Origin: Clostridium thermosuccinogenes
GTDB lineage: Bacteria > Bacillota > Clostridia > Acetivibrionales > DSM-5807
DNA: 64,000 nucleotides
NCBI RefSeq assembly: GCF_002896855.1
Contig: NZ_CP021850.1
Span: forward strand, 1,203,665 to 1,267,664
Reading direction: 5' to 3'
Shown: positions 55,020 through 64,000 of the stretch, one piece after another
Layout: the number at the start of each line of letters is the position of its first letter
How positions within the stretch are numbered: the first letter of the stretch is position 1
Notes under the pieces: generated by a model
Seen by the model: only the letters and a program-made list of their open reading frames with translations
What the model was told of the DNA's origin: nothing
The model's database searches: none
Made by a program: the position numbers and the translations under genes

Positions 55020-55893
55020 GCTGAAAAGAATACGTTTGTCCAGAAACAAGAGCGGTATAAGGCGTTCATATTTTGTGGATTTTGGGATTTATTTGTTTTT
55101 GCTGTTTTTTGGGTTATTCATGGTTCTTCCGATGGTGTATGCAATTTCCAACTCACTAAAGCCTCTGGAGGAAATATGGTATTTTCCCCCTCGCTTTTTT
55201 GTAAGGAATCCAACCTTAAAAAACTTCAGGGATTTGTTTAGGATCATGAGCGAATCCTGGGTTCCTTTTTCAAGGTATATATTCAATACCTTTTTAATCA
55301 CCGGAGTGGGTACCTTTGGGCATGTAGTGCTGGCATCCCTGTGCGCCTATGCCTTATCCAAGCATGATTTCCCGGGGAAAAACCTTATGTTCAGTATGGT
55401 GGTTCTCTCATTGATGTTCAGTGGGGTGGTTACCCAGATCCCGAATTTTATCATTGTTGCAAAGCTGGGCTGGATAGATTCCTATAAAGCCATAATAATA
55501 CCGGCTTTCGGATCTTCCCTTGGACTATATCTGATGAAGCAGTTTATGGAGCAGATGATACCCGATTCGGTACTGGAATCCGCCAGAATGGATGGAGCCC
55601 ATGAATGGAAGGTTTTCTGGAAAATTGTCATGCCCCTGGTTAAGCCTGCCTGGTTGACGCTGACCATTTTTTCAATACAGGGCTTATGGGGAATGGGAGC
55701 AAACAAGTTTATACAAAGCGAAGAGTTGAAAACCCTCAATTATGCGCTATCGCAGATACTGGCAGGAGGCATTGCCCGTGCCGGTACAGGTTCTGCAGCG
55801 GCTGTCCTTATGATGATCGTACCGATTGTCGCTTTCATCATAACCCAGTCCAATGTTATAGAAACCATGTCGACTTCCGGTATGAAGGATTAA
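55012..55893 (+). CDS. Sugar ABC transporter permease, first pair, UgpE/YtcP type
   Basis: 293 residues from a GTG inside the preceding gene. Six spans with the EAA loop VLESARMDGAHEWKVFWKIVMPLVKPA. The N-terminal DFGIYLFLLFFGLFMVLPMVYAISNSLKP is typical of the second permease of a carbohydrate importer. Forms a heterodimer with the previous product. Confidence 0.93.
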   Translation: MIKLKRIRLSRNKSGIRRSYFVDFGIYLFLLFFGLFMVLPMVYAISNSLKPLEEIWYFPPRFFVRNPTLKNFRDLFRIMSESWVPFSRYIFNTFLITGVGTFGHVVLASLCAYALSKHDFPGKNLMFSMVVLSLMFSGVVTQIPNFIIVAKLGWIDSYKAIIIPAFGSSLGLYLMKQFMEQMIPDSVLESARMDGAHEWKVFWKIVMPLVKPAWLTLTIFSIQGLWGMGANKFIQSEELKTLNYALSQILAGGIARAGTGSAAAVLMMIVPIVAFIITQSNVIETMSTSGMKD

Positions 55894-55915
55894 GCTAAAG
55901 GGGGGATTTGACAGG

Positions 55916-58030
55916 ATGAAAAAAAAGGCAATTTTGCTTATTGTATTGATAATAATGCTGTTGGACGGCATATCTGTTTTTGCTATGGTTCCTTATGAAA
56001 CTTACTTCTATGATTCCGATGGCACTTACTTCATATCGCCGGATGCCTATGTCCCGGAAAAGGTTTTAAAGGCCAAGGACATGGAATTGGGCGACTTGGG
56101 GCTGAAGAACCCTTCCGACCTGGTGGTGGATAAGGAGAATAATGTTTATATAGCGGACAGCGGTAACAACAGAATTGTTATCCTGGACGAAAATTACCGG
56201 TTCAAATTTGAGATTAAGGAGTTCTATGCCGATGGCTCCGTTCAAACCCTGAATGCTCCAGCCGGGCTTTTTGTAACGGAGGATGGACGCATATATGTAG
56301 CGGATTCAAAGAATTTTAGAATCGTCTTATTTGAAAAGGACGGAACCTTCGTGCGGATATTTGATGCTCCGGATTCCGATGTATTTCCGGAAGGCTTTAT
56401 GTATGAGCCTTCAGCTTTAGGAGTGGACCCGGCCGGCAGAATGTACGTTGTATCCAAAAGCACCAACATGGGCATTATGGCTCTGAATGCCGACGGAGGT
56501 TTCGAAGGCTTTATAGGCGCGGAAAAGGTAGTGCCCAATGTACTGGACATATTCTGGGATTTGATCACCACGGATGAACAGAAAAGGCGTACTGCCAAAA
56601 ATGTTCCTACCGAATACAACAACATCACCATGGACGATATCGGATTTGCTTATGTGACCAGCAGTGCGATTCCGGCAGGAAACCAGCGCAGTGCGATGAT
56701 GAACAGAGATAAAAGCAGCCATTATGCGCCGGTAAAAAGGCTGAACAGCACAGGAATAGATGTTCTGAAGCGCAATGGTTCCTTTCCCCCTGCGGGAGAT
56801 ATCAGAAACAACTGGTTCAATGTATCCCGGTTTATTGACGTTGCACTGACGGAAGACGGCGTATACAGCACCTTGGATACGACCCATAACAAGATTTTCA
56901 CCTATGATGATAATGGAAACCTTTTATATGTTTTCGGAGGCACCGGTACACAGGAGGGTGTTTTTGAAAATGCTTCGGCCCTGGCATATCAAGGCACAAA
57001 GCTTTTGGTGGTGGACAGGAATACCGGATATATAACCGTGTTCAGAAGGACCGAGTACGGGGACTGTATCGCTGAGGCCATCCACCTGCAGAAAAACCGC
57101 AGGTATGATGAAGCGATAATTGCTTGGGAAAAAGTTTTAAAGCGTAATCCTTATTTTGAATTGGCCTATTCCGGCGCAGGGCAGTCCAATATGCGCAAGG
57201 AGAATTACAAGGAAGCTATGGCCAACTACAAACTGGCCAATGACTGGGACAACTACTTTAAAGCCTACAGTGAATACCGCAAGGATGTAGTTAGAAAGAT
57301 AATCCTTCTTATTCCTGTTATTGTTGCGGCGGTAATAGGGTTATGCATGGCTTTTTTCAAATATGTAAGAAAGGTGAACGAGGCCGGATGGCAGAAAACA
57401 GGGAAAAGGACGCTCTGGGAGGAGCTTTTGTATTCCTTTCATATCATGTTTCATCCCTTTGATGGCTTCTGGGATCTGAAGCATGAGAAAAGGGGGAGCG
57501 CGAAGACAGCCACTGTGATTCTGGCGCTGGTAATGGCCGTGGATATTTTCAGAACACTGGCAGGAGGTTATGCATTGTATCCCACCGACTTTAGAGCGAT
57601 TGATTTACAGGATACCGTGCTCAAAGTTCTGATTCCTTTCATGCTGTGGGTATGTGCCAACTGGGGTCTGACCACACTGATGGACGGGGAAGGAAGCTTC
57701 AAGGATATTTATACCGCTTCTGCCTATTCCCTGATGCCAATTGTTGTGATAAATATTCCGGTGACCATATTAAGCAACTTTATTGTGCTCAATGAACTGC
57801 AGTTTGTAAACTTTTTCACCACCCTTGCCTATGCTTGGGCATTTGCATTGATATTCTTCGGCGTTTTGGTTACCAATGCCTATGGATTGGTGAAAAATCT
57901 GGTCACATCCGCTCTTTCGGTAGTTGGTATGGGGTTTATCGCATTTATTTCGGTGTTGTTTATCAATATACTGCAAAGGATGAATACATTTATTACAACC
58001 CTTTACCATGAAATAGCTTTCCGCTTGTAA
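55916..58030 (+). CDS. NHL-repeat, TPR and Yip1-domain membrane protein
   Basis: 704 residues. A signal/anchor helix (AILLIVLIIMLLDGISVFA) is followed by an NHL beta-propeller (about 55-390), for example LKNPSDLVVDKENNVYIADS, LNAPAGLFVTEDGRIYVADS and YEPSALGVDPAGRMYVVS. Then comes a short TPR (RRYDEAIIAWEKVLKRNPYF), a membrane helix, and a multi-span Yip1-like domain (about 505-704). The propeller is predicted outside the cell and the Yip1 part in the membrane. Start follows AAGGGGGGATTTGACAGG. Its place between permease genes suggests a surface scaffold or sensor of the uptake system. Confidence 0.85.
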   Translation: MKKKAILLIVLIIMLLDGISVFAMVPYETYFYDSDGTYFISPDAYVPEKVLKAKDMELGDLGLKNPSDLVVDKENNVYIADSGNNRIVILDENYRFKFEIKEFYADGSVQTLNAPAGLFVTEDGRIYVADSKNFRIVLFEKDGTFVRIFDAPDSDVFPEGFMYEPSALGVDPAGRMYVVSKSTNMGIMALNADGGFEGFIGAEKVVPNVLDIFWDLITTDEQKRRTAKNVPTEYNNITMDDIGFAYVTSSAIPAGNQRSAMMNRDKSSHYAPVKRLNSTGIDVLKRNGSFPPAGDIRNNWFNVSRFIDVALTEDGVYSTLDTTHNKIFTYDDNGNLLYVFGGTGTQEGVFENASALAYQGTKLLVVDRNTGYITVFRRTEYGDCIAEAIHLQKNRRYDEAIIAWEKVLKRNPYFELAYSGAGQSNMRKENYKEAMANYKLANDWDNYFKAYSEYRKDVVRKIILLIPVIVAAVIGLCMAFFKYVRKVNEAGWQKTGKRTLWEELLYSFHIMFHPFDGFWDLKHEKRGSAKTATVILALVMAVDIFRTLAGGYALYPTDFRAIDLQDTVLKVLIPFMLWVCANWGLTTLMDGEGSFKDIYTASAYSLMPIVVINIPVTILSNFIVLNELQFVNFFTTLAYAWAFALIFFGVLVTNAYGLVKNLVTSALSVVGMGFIAFISVLFINILQRMNTFITTLYHEIAFRL

Positions 58031-58251
58031 AACGTGTTTTACAGATGTAAAAGGGACGCAGGATGTGGTTGATACCTTCCAGGTGCTTTTTAGAAAGGCT
58101 TCTTTAACAATTAAGTTTACTTCGCTGGAAGGTTTAAGCGCGAGTTTTGCAGTCTCCGCGAACAAGCTCAATATTGCAGCTTGTGTCAATTTCTGCTCCC
58201 GCGCAGGAAGCGAGAGACTTATTGACACTTTTTAAAAGGAGGGCAGCTTGA
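58031..58251 (+). other. Intergenic stretch open in two strands
   Basis: A forward frame (GTQDVVDTFQVLFRKASLTI...) and a reverse frame over the same bases stay open, with protein-like composition, but no start or ribosome site is placed. The bases before 58252 contain the AAAAGGAGG site of the next gene. Nothing else seen. Confidence 0.3.
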
Positions 58252-60843
58252 ATGAAATACAAACTGATACTGGCTTTGGCTCTTGTTATTATGATAGTAA
58301 TCGCATTCAGCCCGGCTCTGTCTTACATCACACTATCGGAAGGGAACGCGACACAGCAAAACGATAGCCCAGGGGAAGGCACAGACCACAAGACGGGCGG
58401 TGGTGATGAGGAAAAGGAAATCTCCATGCAAAAAGCCAATCCTGAATTGGGTCTTGCAGCCGGTGCTGAAAATGAGCATCTGGTTTTGTACTTCGATAAC
58501 ACCACGGGGGGTATCGCTGTCCGCGATAAAGCTTCAGGGAAAATGTTCTATTCCAATCCCCCGACAGCCAAGGAAGACCAGAAGACCAGTGATGAAACGA
58601 AACAGCAGCTGATGTCCCAGGTGGAGCTGGTATATAATATAAAAGGAAAGGAAGGGGACTTCAGCTTAAACAGCTATTCCCAGGCCTTGCTTCTGGAGCA
58701 GGTGAGCTGGGGAAAGATCGAGAACGGGATAAGGGTTTCCATGACAATAGGACGCGCGGAACAACGGCTTCTGCTGCCGAAACAGATCGGGAAAACCAGC
58801 TTTGAGGAAAATATACTGGGAAAGATCAAATCGGAGCGGCAAAAAAAGCAGATGCAAGCTTTTTATATCTTAAATCCCAAGGAAGAAATGCCAGGAGCTG
58901 TCGAGGATGTATATACCTTAAAAACATCTGCTAACGACAGGGATAAACGGGTGCTGGAGGAAATTGTAAAGTCCACCGGCTATACTTATGAAATGCTGGA
59001 ACAGGACTATGAGGCGATTGGTTATGAGCCTGAGAAGGCTGTTTTTCCGTCCTTTTCCATGGATATTGACTATATCCTCCAAGGCAATTCTCTGACGGTC
59101 CAACTGGATGCGGGTAATATTGTGTATGATGAGGACACCTTCAATCTTGTAAGCCTTTCCCTCCTGAAATATTTCGGGGCCGGAGAGACGAGGGAAAAAG
59201 GCTGGATTTTCCTCCCGGACGGCTCGGGAACTCTGATAGGATTCAACAATGACGGCACCAAAAAGACTTTATTAACCACCGGCAAGGTATATGGAGACGA
59301 CAGTGCCGTTACCAGGTTTGAGAGGGGCAGCATCAAGCAGGATTTCCGCTTCCCTGTTTTTGGGATTCACAGAGGAGATTCCACGCTGCTGGCTATAATA
59401 GATGATGGCGATGCGGTGGCGGATATAAATGGAATGATGGGAGGAATTAACCACTCCTGGAACACGGCCTATGCCAATTTTACGATTAGGAACAAGGACA
59501 AATTTATTGAAGAAAATGCCTTTGAACAGGCTCCCTGGATCATCTATGAAAAAAAGCCTTACAAAGGAAACATTACATTGAAATACTATTTCCTGGTGGG
59601 TGACGACGCCGATTATCCCGGGATGGCAAAGGCTTACCGCAATTATTTGATTGAAAAGGGCGCTCTGAAAAAAATAACCGCCGGTGACAATATACCTTTT
59701 TATCTGGAAACATTAGGGTCTATAGATATGATAGTAAGAAAGCTGGGACTGCCGATATCAACCCAGGTGCCTATCACCACCTTTGAGCAGGCGGAAGGCA
59801 TGATAAACCGTCTCTCCCAGAGAGGTGTGGATAATATAAAGCTGAGGTACAAAGCCTGGTATAATGGAGGCTACTATTATACCGCCCCTTCAAAAATGAA
59901 GGTGGAGAAGGTCATAGGCGGAGCCGGAGGATTATCTGAACTGTCGAAAAAAGCTCAGGCTATGGGGGCGGAAGTATATCCGGACGTGGATTTCGTACAT
60001 GTGCCTTCCTCTTCGATGTTTGATGGATTTTCTCCGAGAAAGGATTCCATAAGAAACCTGTTTCAGAAGACAGCCTTCTACGCTGAATTGGACCCGGTGG
60101 AACAGGCTTATATGAACATTATGTGGTGTATCACCCCAAACAGGATACCGGAATACTTTAATAGATTTTCAAAGGCTTACGATAAGCTGAACATCCGCTC
60201 CTTCTCATTGTCTACGCTGGGAAAGAGCCTGTATTCCGATTTCAAGAGCAATAACCAGATAAACCGCCAGGAGGCCAAGGATTATTTTGTGAAAGTGTTG
60301 AAGGCAGCTTCCGAAAAATATGAAAATATCATATCGGATTATGGGAATGCTTACATTTATCCCTATGCCGACCATCTGCTGAACCTTCCGGAGGAGGACA
60401 GCTCCTTCCTCATATCCGATAAGCAGGTGCCTTTCATACAGATTGCTTTGCATGGCTACATTCCGTATGCAGGCCAGGCATTGAACCTTGCCAACGAAGT
60501 AAGGCCGGCGATGCTTAAAGCCATAGAATACGGAAATGGTGCATATTTTGTGCTGAACCATGGAGAAGACAGCATCCTTAAGGCAGCCGGAGTATACAAC
60601 CAGCAGGGATCCATGAATTTCAGCTACTGGGAGGAAGAAGCTGCCGACATCTATGCCCGGATGAACGAGGCGTTAAGGGATGTGCAGGACCAGGCGATCA
60701 CGGATCATAAAGAAGTTGCCGACCAGGTGTTTGTGACAACCTACGAAAACGGCAAATCGATCATCGTAAACTATAGCAGCCAAAAGGCGTCTTTTAAAGG
60801 GGTAACTGTACAGCCTCTGGACTTCGCAGTTATAAAGGACTGA
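58252..60843 (+). CDS. DUF5696-type extracellular protein
   Basis: 863 residues. An N-terminal membrane anchor (LILALALVIMIVIAFSPAL) is followed by a low-complexity linker and a large extracytoplasmic region. An N-terminal beta domain (NEHLVLYFDNTTGGIAVRDKASG) precedes a TIM-barrel-like part with DNIKLRYKAWYNGGYYYTAP and GAEVYPDVDFVHVP. DUF5696 proteins co-occur with sugar ABC importers and have a glycosidase-like fold, but their activity is unproven. Start follows AAAAGGAGGGCAGCTTGA. Confidence 0.82.
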   Translation: MKYKLILALALVIMIVIAFSPALSYITLSEGNATQQNDSPGEGTDHKTGGGDEEKEISMQKANPELGLAAGAENEHLVLYFDNTTGGIAVRDKASGKMFYSNPPTAKEDQKTSDETKQQLMSQVELVYNIKGKEGDFSLNSYSQALLLEQVSWGKIENGIRVSMTIGRAEQRLLLPKQIGKTSFEENILGKIKSERQKKQMQAFYILNPKEEMPGAVEDVYTLKTSANDRDKRVLEEIVKSTGYTYEMLEQDYEAIGYEPEKAVFPSFSMDIDYILQGNSLTVQLDAGNIVYDEDTFNLVSLSLLKYFGAGETREKGWIFLPDGSGTLIGFNNDGTKKTLLTTGKVYGDDSAVTRFERGSIKQDFRFPVFGIHRGDSTLLAIIDDGDAVADINGMMGGINHSWNTAYANFTIRNKDKFIEENAFEQAPWIIYEKKPYKGNITLKYYFLVGDDADYPGMAKAYRNYLIEKGALKKITAGDNIPFYLETLGSIDMIVRKLGLPISTQVPITTFEQAEGMINRLSQRGVDNIKLRYKAWYNGGYYYTAPSKMKVEKVIGGAGGLSELSKKAQAMGAEVYPDVDFVHVPSSSMFDGFSPRKDSIRNLFQKTAFYAELDPVEQAYMNIMWCITPNRIPEYFNRFSKAYDKLNIRSFSLSTLGKSLYSDFKSNNQINRQEAKDYFVKVLKAASEKYENIISDYGNAYIYPYADHLLNLPEEDSSFLISDKQVPFIQIALHGYIPYAGQALNLANEVRPAMLKAIEYGNGAYFVLNHGEDSILKAAGVYNQQGSMNFSYWEEEAADIYARMNEALRDVQDQAITDHKEVADQVFVTTYENGKSIIVNYSSQKASFKGVTVQPLDFAVIKD

Positions 60844-60865
60844 TAGGAGAGGAGGATTAGATTAT

Positions 60866-61831
60866 ATGAAAGAGATATCCGTAAAAACAATCAAAAAGAA
60901 AAGACGGAGGCTTTCCATGGAGCAAAAAAGGGATCTGAAAGGATGGATATTTGTCAGTCCGTTTGTATTGGGTTTTCTTGTATTGTTCCTATGGATATTT
61001 ATAGATTCCTTTAGATTCAGTTTCATGAATGTCCAGCTGCAATCCCAGGGCGGCTACACCACCACCTTTATCGGATGGAAAAACTATCTTAAAATGCTGA
61101 CCATTGATCCGGATTTTAACCGGCAGCTTATCGGTTCCGTACAGGATATGCTGCTGGATACCCCGATTATTGTCATGTTCAGCCTTTTTATTGCGGTGGT
61201 GCTAAATCAGAAGATGAAGGGGCGCACCTTTTTCAGGGCTGTGTTTTTCATTCCTGTTATCCTTGCCACAGGGATTATAGAACGGGCGGATATGAGCAAT
61301 TCCATCATGAATGCATATCAGAACATTCAGGGGATAGATACGGGCATGGCACAGCTGCATGAAGCAACGACCGAGCTGTTTTCCAGGCGAGAGCTGGTAT
61401 TCTATATGCAGAGGATTTTCGATTTCAGCCCAACGCTGATGAATATGACTGTTGGCGCGGCAAGCAACATTTACAGCGTGGTTAATAATTCCGGGGTGCA
61501 AATTTTGATTTTCCTGGCCGGGCTGCAGGCTATTTCTCCTTCCATATATGAGGCTGCCTACATGGAGGGATGCTCAGGCTGGGAGTGCTTCTGGAAAATA
61601 ACTTTTCCGATGATCAGTCCTCTAATACTGGTCAATGTCATTTATTCCATCGTCGATTCCTTCACCGGAAGCAGCAATCAGGTAATGAACAGCATAACAG
61701 CATCGATGAGGGGTGGACAGTATGGGGAAGCTGCAGCCAAAGCGTGGATGTATTTCCTGGTAGCGGCGGTTTTCATAACTTTGATCAGCTTCGTTGTAAG
61801 CCGGTTTGTATTTTATCAGAATAAGGAGTGA
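60866..61831 (+). CDS. Sugar ABC transporter permease, second pair, UgpA type
   Basis: 321 residues with a basic N-terminus (KKKRRRLSMEQKRDLKGWIFVSP) and six spans. The EAA loop is IYEAAYMEGCSGWECFWKITFPMISP. Start follows GGAGAGGAGGATTAGATTAT, 22 bases after the DUF5696 gene. It carries a long insertion between spans (about 135-190, rich in polar residues). Confidence 0.92.
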   Translation: MKEISVKTIKKKRRRLSMEQKRDLKGWIFVSPFVLGFLVLFLWIFIDSFRFSFMNVQLQSQGGYTTTFIGWKNYLKMLTIDPDFNRQLIGSVQDMLLDTPIIVMFSLFIAVVLNQKMKGRTFFRAVFFIPVILATGIIERADMSNSIMNAYQNIQGIDTGMAQLHEATTELFSRRELVFYMQRIFDFSPTLMNMTVGAASNIYSVVNNSGVQILIFLAGLQAISPSIYEAAYMEGCSGWECFWKITFPMISPLILVNVIYSIVDSFTGSSNQVMNSITASMRGGQYGEAAAKAWMYFLVAAVFITLISFVVSRFVFYQNKE

Positions 61832-61835
61832 GGAT

Positions 61836-62852
61836 ATGCGCGTAGTACAAACTTCCAGGCCAGCTGTAATTAAAGGGGATCTATCCCGGATGAAAAAAGT
61901 CAGCCGTAAGCTTATTCATAAATACTTCAATCAGTTTTTCTTAAGAAGGCTTGTGGGGATGGTAATGCGGTACCTCCTTCTTATAGGGCTTTCCTTTCTC
62001 ATATTGTATCCGTTGATAGTCAAACTGACCAACACCTTTATGAGTGAGCATGACCTGATTGATGGTACGGTCCGCTTCATACCCAGGAACTTCACCCTGT
62101 TCAATTATCAGAAAGCAATAGAGCATACGAAATTCTTTGAAGGGCTTAAGAATACATTTTTAGTGTCCTTCCTCTGCGGTGTGCTTCAGATGTTTGTTTG
62201 CACGGTTATCGGGTATGGCCTGGCGAGGTTCAAGTTTAAAGGAAGGAACATTGTGTTTGCTTTGGTGGTATTTACGATATTGGTACCTCCTCAGACCTAC
62301 ATGATTTCTCTTTATATGAAGTTCCGATTCTTTGATGTATTTGGAATAGTAAAAGCAATAACCGGCAATACGGTCCGGCTGCTGGATACTTACTGGCCTA
62401 TGGCAATTCTGTCTCTGACTGGCTTTGGATTTAAGAACGGTTTATACATACTGATAATGAGGCAATATTTCAAAGGCATGCCCAAGGAGCTGGAGGAAGC
62501 TGCTTATGTGGATGGATCCGGTTTGTTCCGCACCTTTACCACCATCATCCTGCCGCTGTCTTTATCCATGATGGTGACCATTTTCCTGTTTGCCTTTTCA
62601 TGGCAATGGACGGATATTTTCTATTCCTCCATGTTCTTCAGCCGTATAAACCTTTTGTCCAATGCCCTGATGGTAGGCTTTGAAGGAATGATGCTGCCGG
62701 GCAGGACTTTGGGACTCAAGACGGGTCAGCCATTGACATCAACGCTGACCAATACCATGTCCCTGATGGTCATAGCACCCTTGCTCATAATCTACATATT
62801 CGCCCAGAGGAGGCTTGTGGAGGGTATCGAGCGAAGCGGCATAGTGGGATAA
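61836..62852 (+). CDS. Sugar ABC transporter permease, second pair, UgpE type
   Basis: 338 residues from ATG 61836 after AATAAGGAGTGAGGAT; the in-frame start at 61806 lies inside the preceding gene and is not favoured. Six spans with the EAA loop ELEEAAYVDGSGLFRTFTTIILPLS. Partner of the previous permease. No ATP-binding subunit is encoded in the window. Confidence 0.92.
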   Translation: MRVVQTSRPAVIKGDLSRMKKVSRKLIHKYFNQFFLRRLVGMVMRYLLLIGLSFLILYPLIVKLTNTFMSEHDLIDGTVRFIPRNFTLFNYQKAIEHTKFFEGLKNTFLVSFLCGVLQMFVCTVIGYGLARFKFKGRNIVFALVVFTILVPPQTYMISLYMKFRFFDVFGIVKAITGNTVRLLDTYWPMAILSLTGFGFKNGLYILIMRQYFKGMPKELEEAAYVDGSGLFRTFTTIILPLSLSMMVTIFLFAFSWQWTDIFYSSMFFSRINLLSNALMVGFEGMMLPGRTLGLKTGQPLTSTLTNTMSLMVIAPLLIIYIFAQRRLVEGIERSGIVG

Positions 62853-62882
62853 TGCAAGTAATGATGAGATGGAGGTAAAAGC

Positions 62883-64000
62883 TTGAAATTAAAAAATGCT
62901 GTAATTGTACTGCTGGCATCAGCCGTATTTGTCATGGGCTGCAGCATGCAGACCGACGGCGGAAGGAACGGTAATGCCGGAAATGGGACTTTAAGTGCCG
63001 GTGAAAATCCGAAAAGTGAAACAGGTACAAGCTCTGTTGACGAAAACGGCGAAAAGGTTGGGAATAGTGATTATATTATAAAAGAAGAAAATGATGAGAA
63101 AGGGGCAGGAATGCCGATGGATATCAGAAACAAAAGCTATAGCGAACAAGCTGAATGGGCGCAAGAGATGCTCAAAAAGTACTACTGGAATGAATCCGAA
63201 AGGTTTATGAACAACACCTATCCTTCTGACAAGGATAACGGTCATCTAAACTACTGGTGGAAGGCCCATGCGGTTGATGCCATGATGGATGGGTATGAGA
63301 GAACCGGGGAAAAGAGATATACCGACATGGCTGAGCAAATTGTGAAAGGCATTATATGGAGGAACGGTTCCCTTTACAATGAATTTTACGATGACATGGA
63401 ATGGCTGGCATTGTCGGCGCTAAGGCTTTATGATGCTACCGGCGACGAAACGATAAAGAATTATGTTTTGAAGCTGTGGGAAGAAATCAAGAAGGCGTGG
63501 TGGGAGGATGAATTGGGCGGTATGGCCTGGAAAAAGAATGATGACAACAGGAATACCTGCTCAAATGGTCCTGCGGCCATTCTTGCCGCAAGATTGTATA
63601 CCCGGTTTGGGGATGAGGAAAACCTGGAATGGGCCAGGAAAATCCATGCATGGCTCAAGAAAAACCTTGTGGACCCTGAGAGTGGAATAGTATGGGACGG
63701 CCTGGCGGTAAAGCAGGACGGCACTGTGGAAGTAAATAAAAGCTGGCTGTTCACTTACGGCCAGGGTACTTATTTGGGAGCAGGGGTGGAGCTTTATAAG
63801 GCAACCGGTGAAGAGCAGTATCTTAGGGATGCGGAAAAAACGGCTGCCGCCGCTTTAGACAAGCTCGTCAATTTCTCGTCAGGTATATTGAAGGATGAAG
63901 GCCAGGGAGATGGAGGCTTGTTTAAAGGAATACTGATAAGATATCTGGTGAACTTGTATGAAGTAAACAGGGATGAAGCCATAAAAGAAATGATATATCA
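62883..64000 (+). CDS. GH76-type lipoprotein glycosidase, alpha-1,6-mannanase family, cut by window end
   Basis: Open from TTG 62883 (after GGAGGTAAAAGC) to the window end, 372 residues visible. Signal KLKNAVIVLLASAVF ends in a lipobox VMGC, with a Gly/Asn/Ser/Glu-rich linker after it. The catalytic domain of the (alpha/alpha)6 family shows NGHLNYWWKAHAVDAMMDGY and the neighbouring Asp pair in YDDMEWLALSALRLY, and later SWLFTYGQGTYLGAGVELY. The YDDMEW pair matches the GH76 Asp-Asp active site. GH76 cleaves alpha-1,6-mannan backbones of yeast or bacterial glycans. Substrate of the locus is inferred from this gene. Confidence 0.85.
   Translation, partial: MKLKNAVIVLLASAVFVMGCSMQTDGGRNGNAGNGTLSAGENPKSETGTSSVDENGEKVGNSDYIIKEENDEKGAGMPMDIRNKSYSEQAEWAQEMLKKYYWNESERFMNNTYPSDKDNGHLNYWWKAHAVDAMMDGYERTGEKRYTDMAEQIVKGIIWRNGSLYNEFYDDMEWLALSALRLYDATGDETIKNYVLKLWEEIKKAWWEDELGGMAWKKNDDNRNTCSNGPAAILAARLYTRFGDEENLEWARKIHAWLKKNLVDPESGIVWDGLAVKQDGTVEVNKSWLFTYGQGTYLGAGVELYKATGEEQYLRDAEKTAAAALDKLVNFSSGILKDEGQGDGGLFKGILIRYLVNLYEVNRDEAIKEMIY

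Noticed and set aside
57770-58228. 152-residue reverse frame
   Set aside because: Mostly opposite the NHL-Yip1 gene end and the following gap; no ribosome site seen.

Overview
The window is chromosomal DNA of a spore-forming, anaerobic, polysaccharide-degrading clostridium. The evidence is a one-chain pyruvate:ferredoxin oxidoreductase, a spoIIP gene, a hisS T-box leader, AAGGAGG ribosome sites, TTG/GTG starts, and sugar ABC-import and glycosidase genes. The backbone looks like a cellulolytic or saccharolytic relative of Clostridium/Acetivibrio, but the species cannot be fixed from sequence alone.

Layout. 1-2000: 3' end of purA, tRNA-Lys(UUU), a 28-residue membrane peptide. 2000-6000: reverse-strand PFOR with a long hairpin at its 3' end, then a tiny ORF with its own promoter. 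6150-6885: intact IS200-type element. 6900-10430: heterodimeric ABC exporter. 10430-14460: accessory island with REP-like repeats, an IS630-family element with a frameshifted transposase, a REP-associated tyrosine transposase (RAYT) and a stand-alone SIR2 protein. 14600-22130: engB, a LacI regulator paired with an intracellular glycosidase, a D-2-hydroxyacid dehydrogenase, a VanW protein and an HD phosphohydrolase. 22500-29680: housekeeping run recJ-apt-relA-dtd-MBL hydrolase. 29700-35500: AT-rich accessory stretch with msrAB, a decayed mcrC fragment, a glycosyltransferase-PadR operon, small membrane proteins and IS scars. 35530-40100: T-box-controlled hisS, aspS and a signal peptidase. 40400-46920: giant BcrA/D-HgdC-like ATPase protein, a 43-residue membrane peptide, spoIIP and a small membrane protein. 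47080-64000: one large carbohydrate locus that runs off the window end.

The carbohydrate locus starts with a GntR/LacI-hybrid regulator. It then encodes a lipoprotein solute-binding protein, a binding protein fused to two tandem carbohydrate-binding-like domains, two permease pairs, an NHL-TPR-Yip1 membrane protein, a DUF5696 protein and a GH76-type lipoprotein (alpha-1,6-mannanase family). The likely job is capture and uptake of alpha-mannan fragments. No ATPase is encoded in the window, so the permeases probably use an ATPase from elsewhere.

The most distinctive non-coding signal is a dispersed repeat with core GGGGACAGTTCTCAACTT. It occurs in many intergenic copies between about 10.4 and 29.7 kb, in clusters of one orientation, around a single RAYT gene. 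This looks like a clostridial REP/RAYT system. Other notable signals are three identical AAAAACGTTTTT palindromes around the LacI/glycosidase pair, twin 17-bp palindromes on the PadR operon promoter, and a degenerate tandem repeat of about 36 nt inside the mannan locus.
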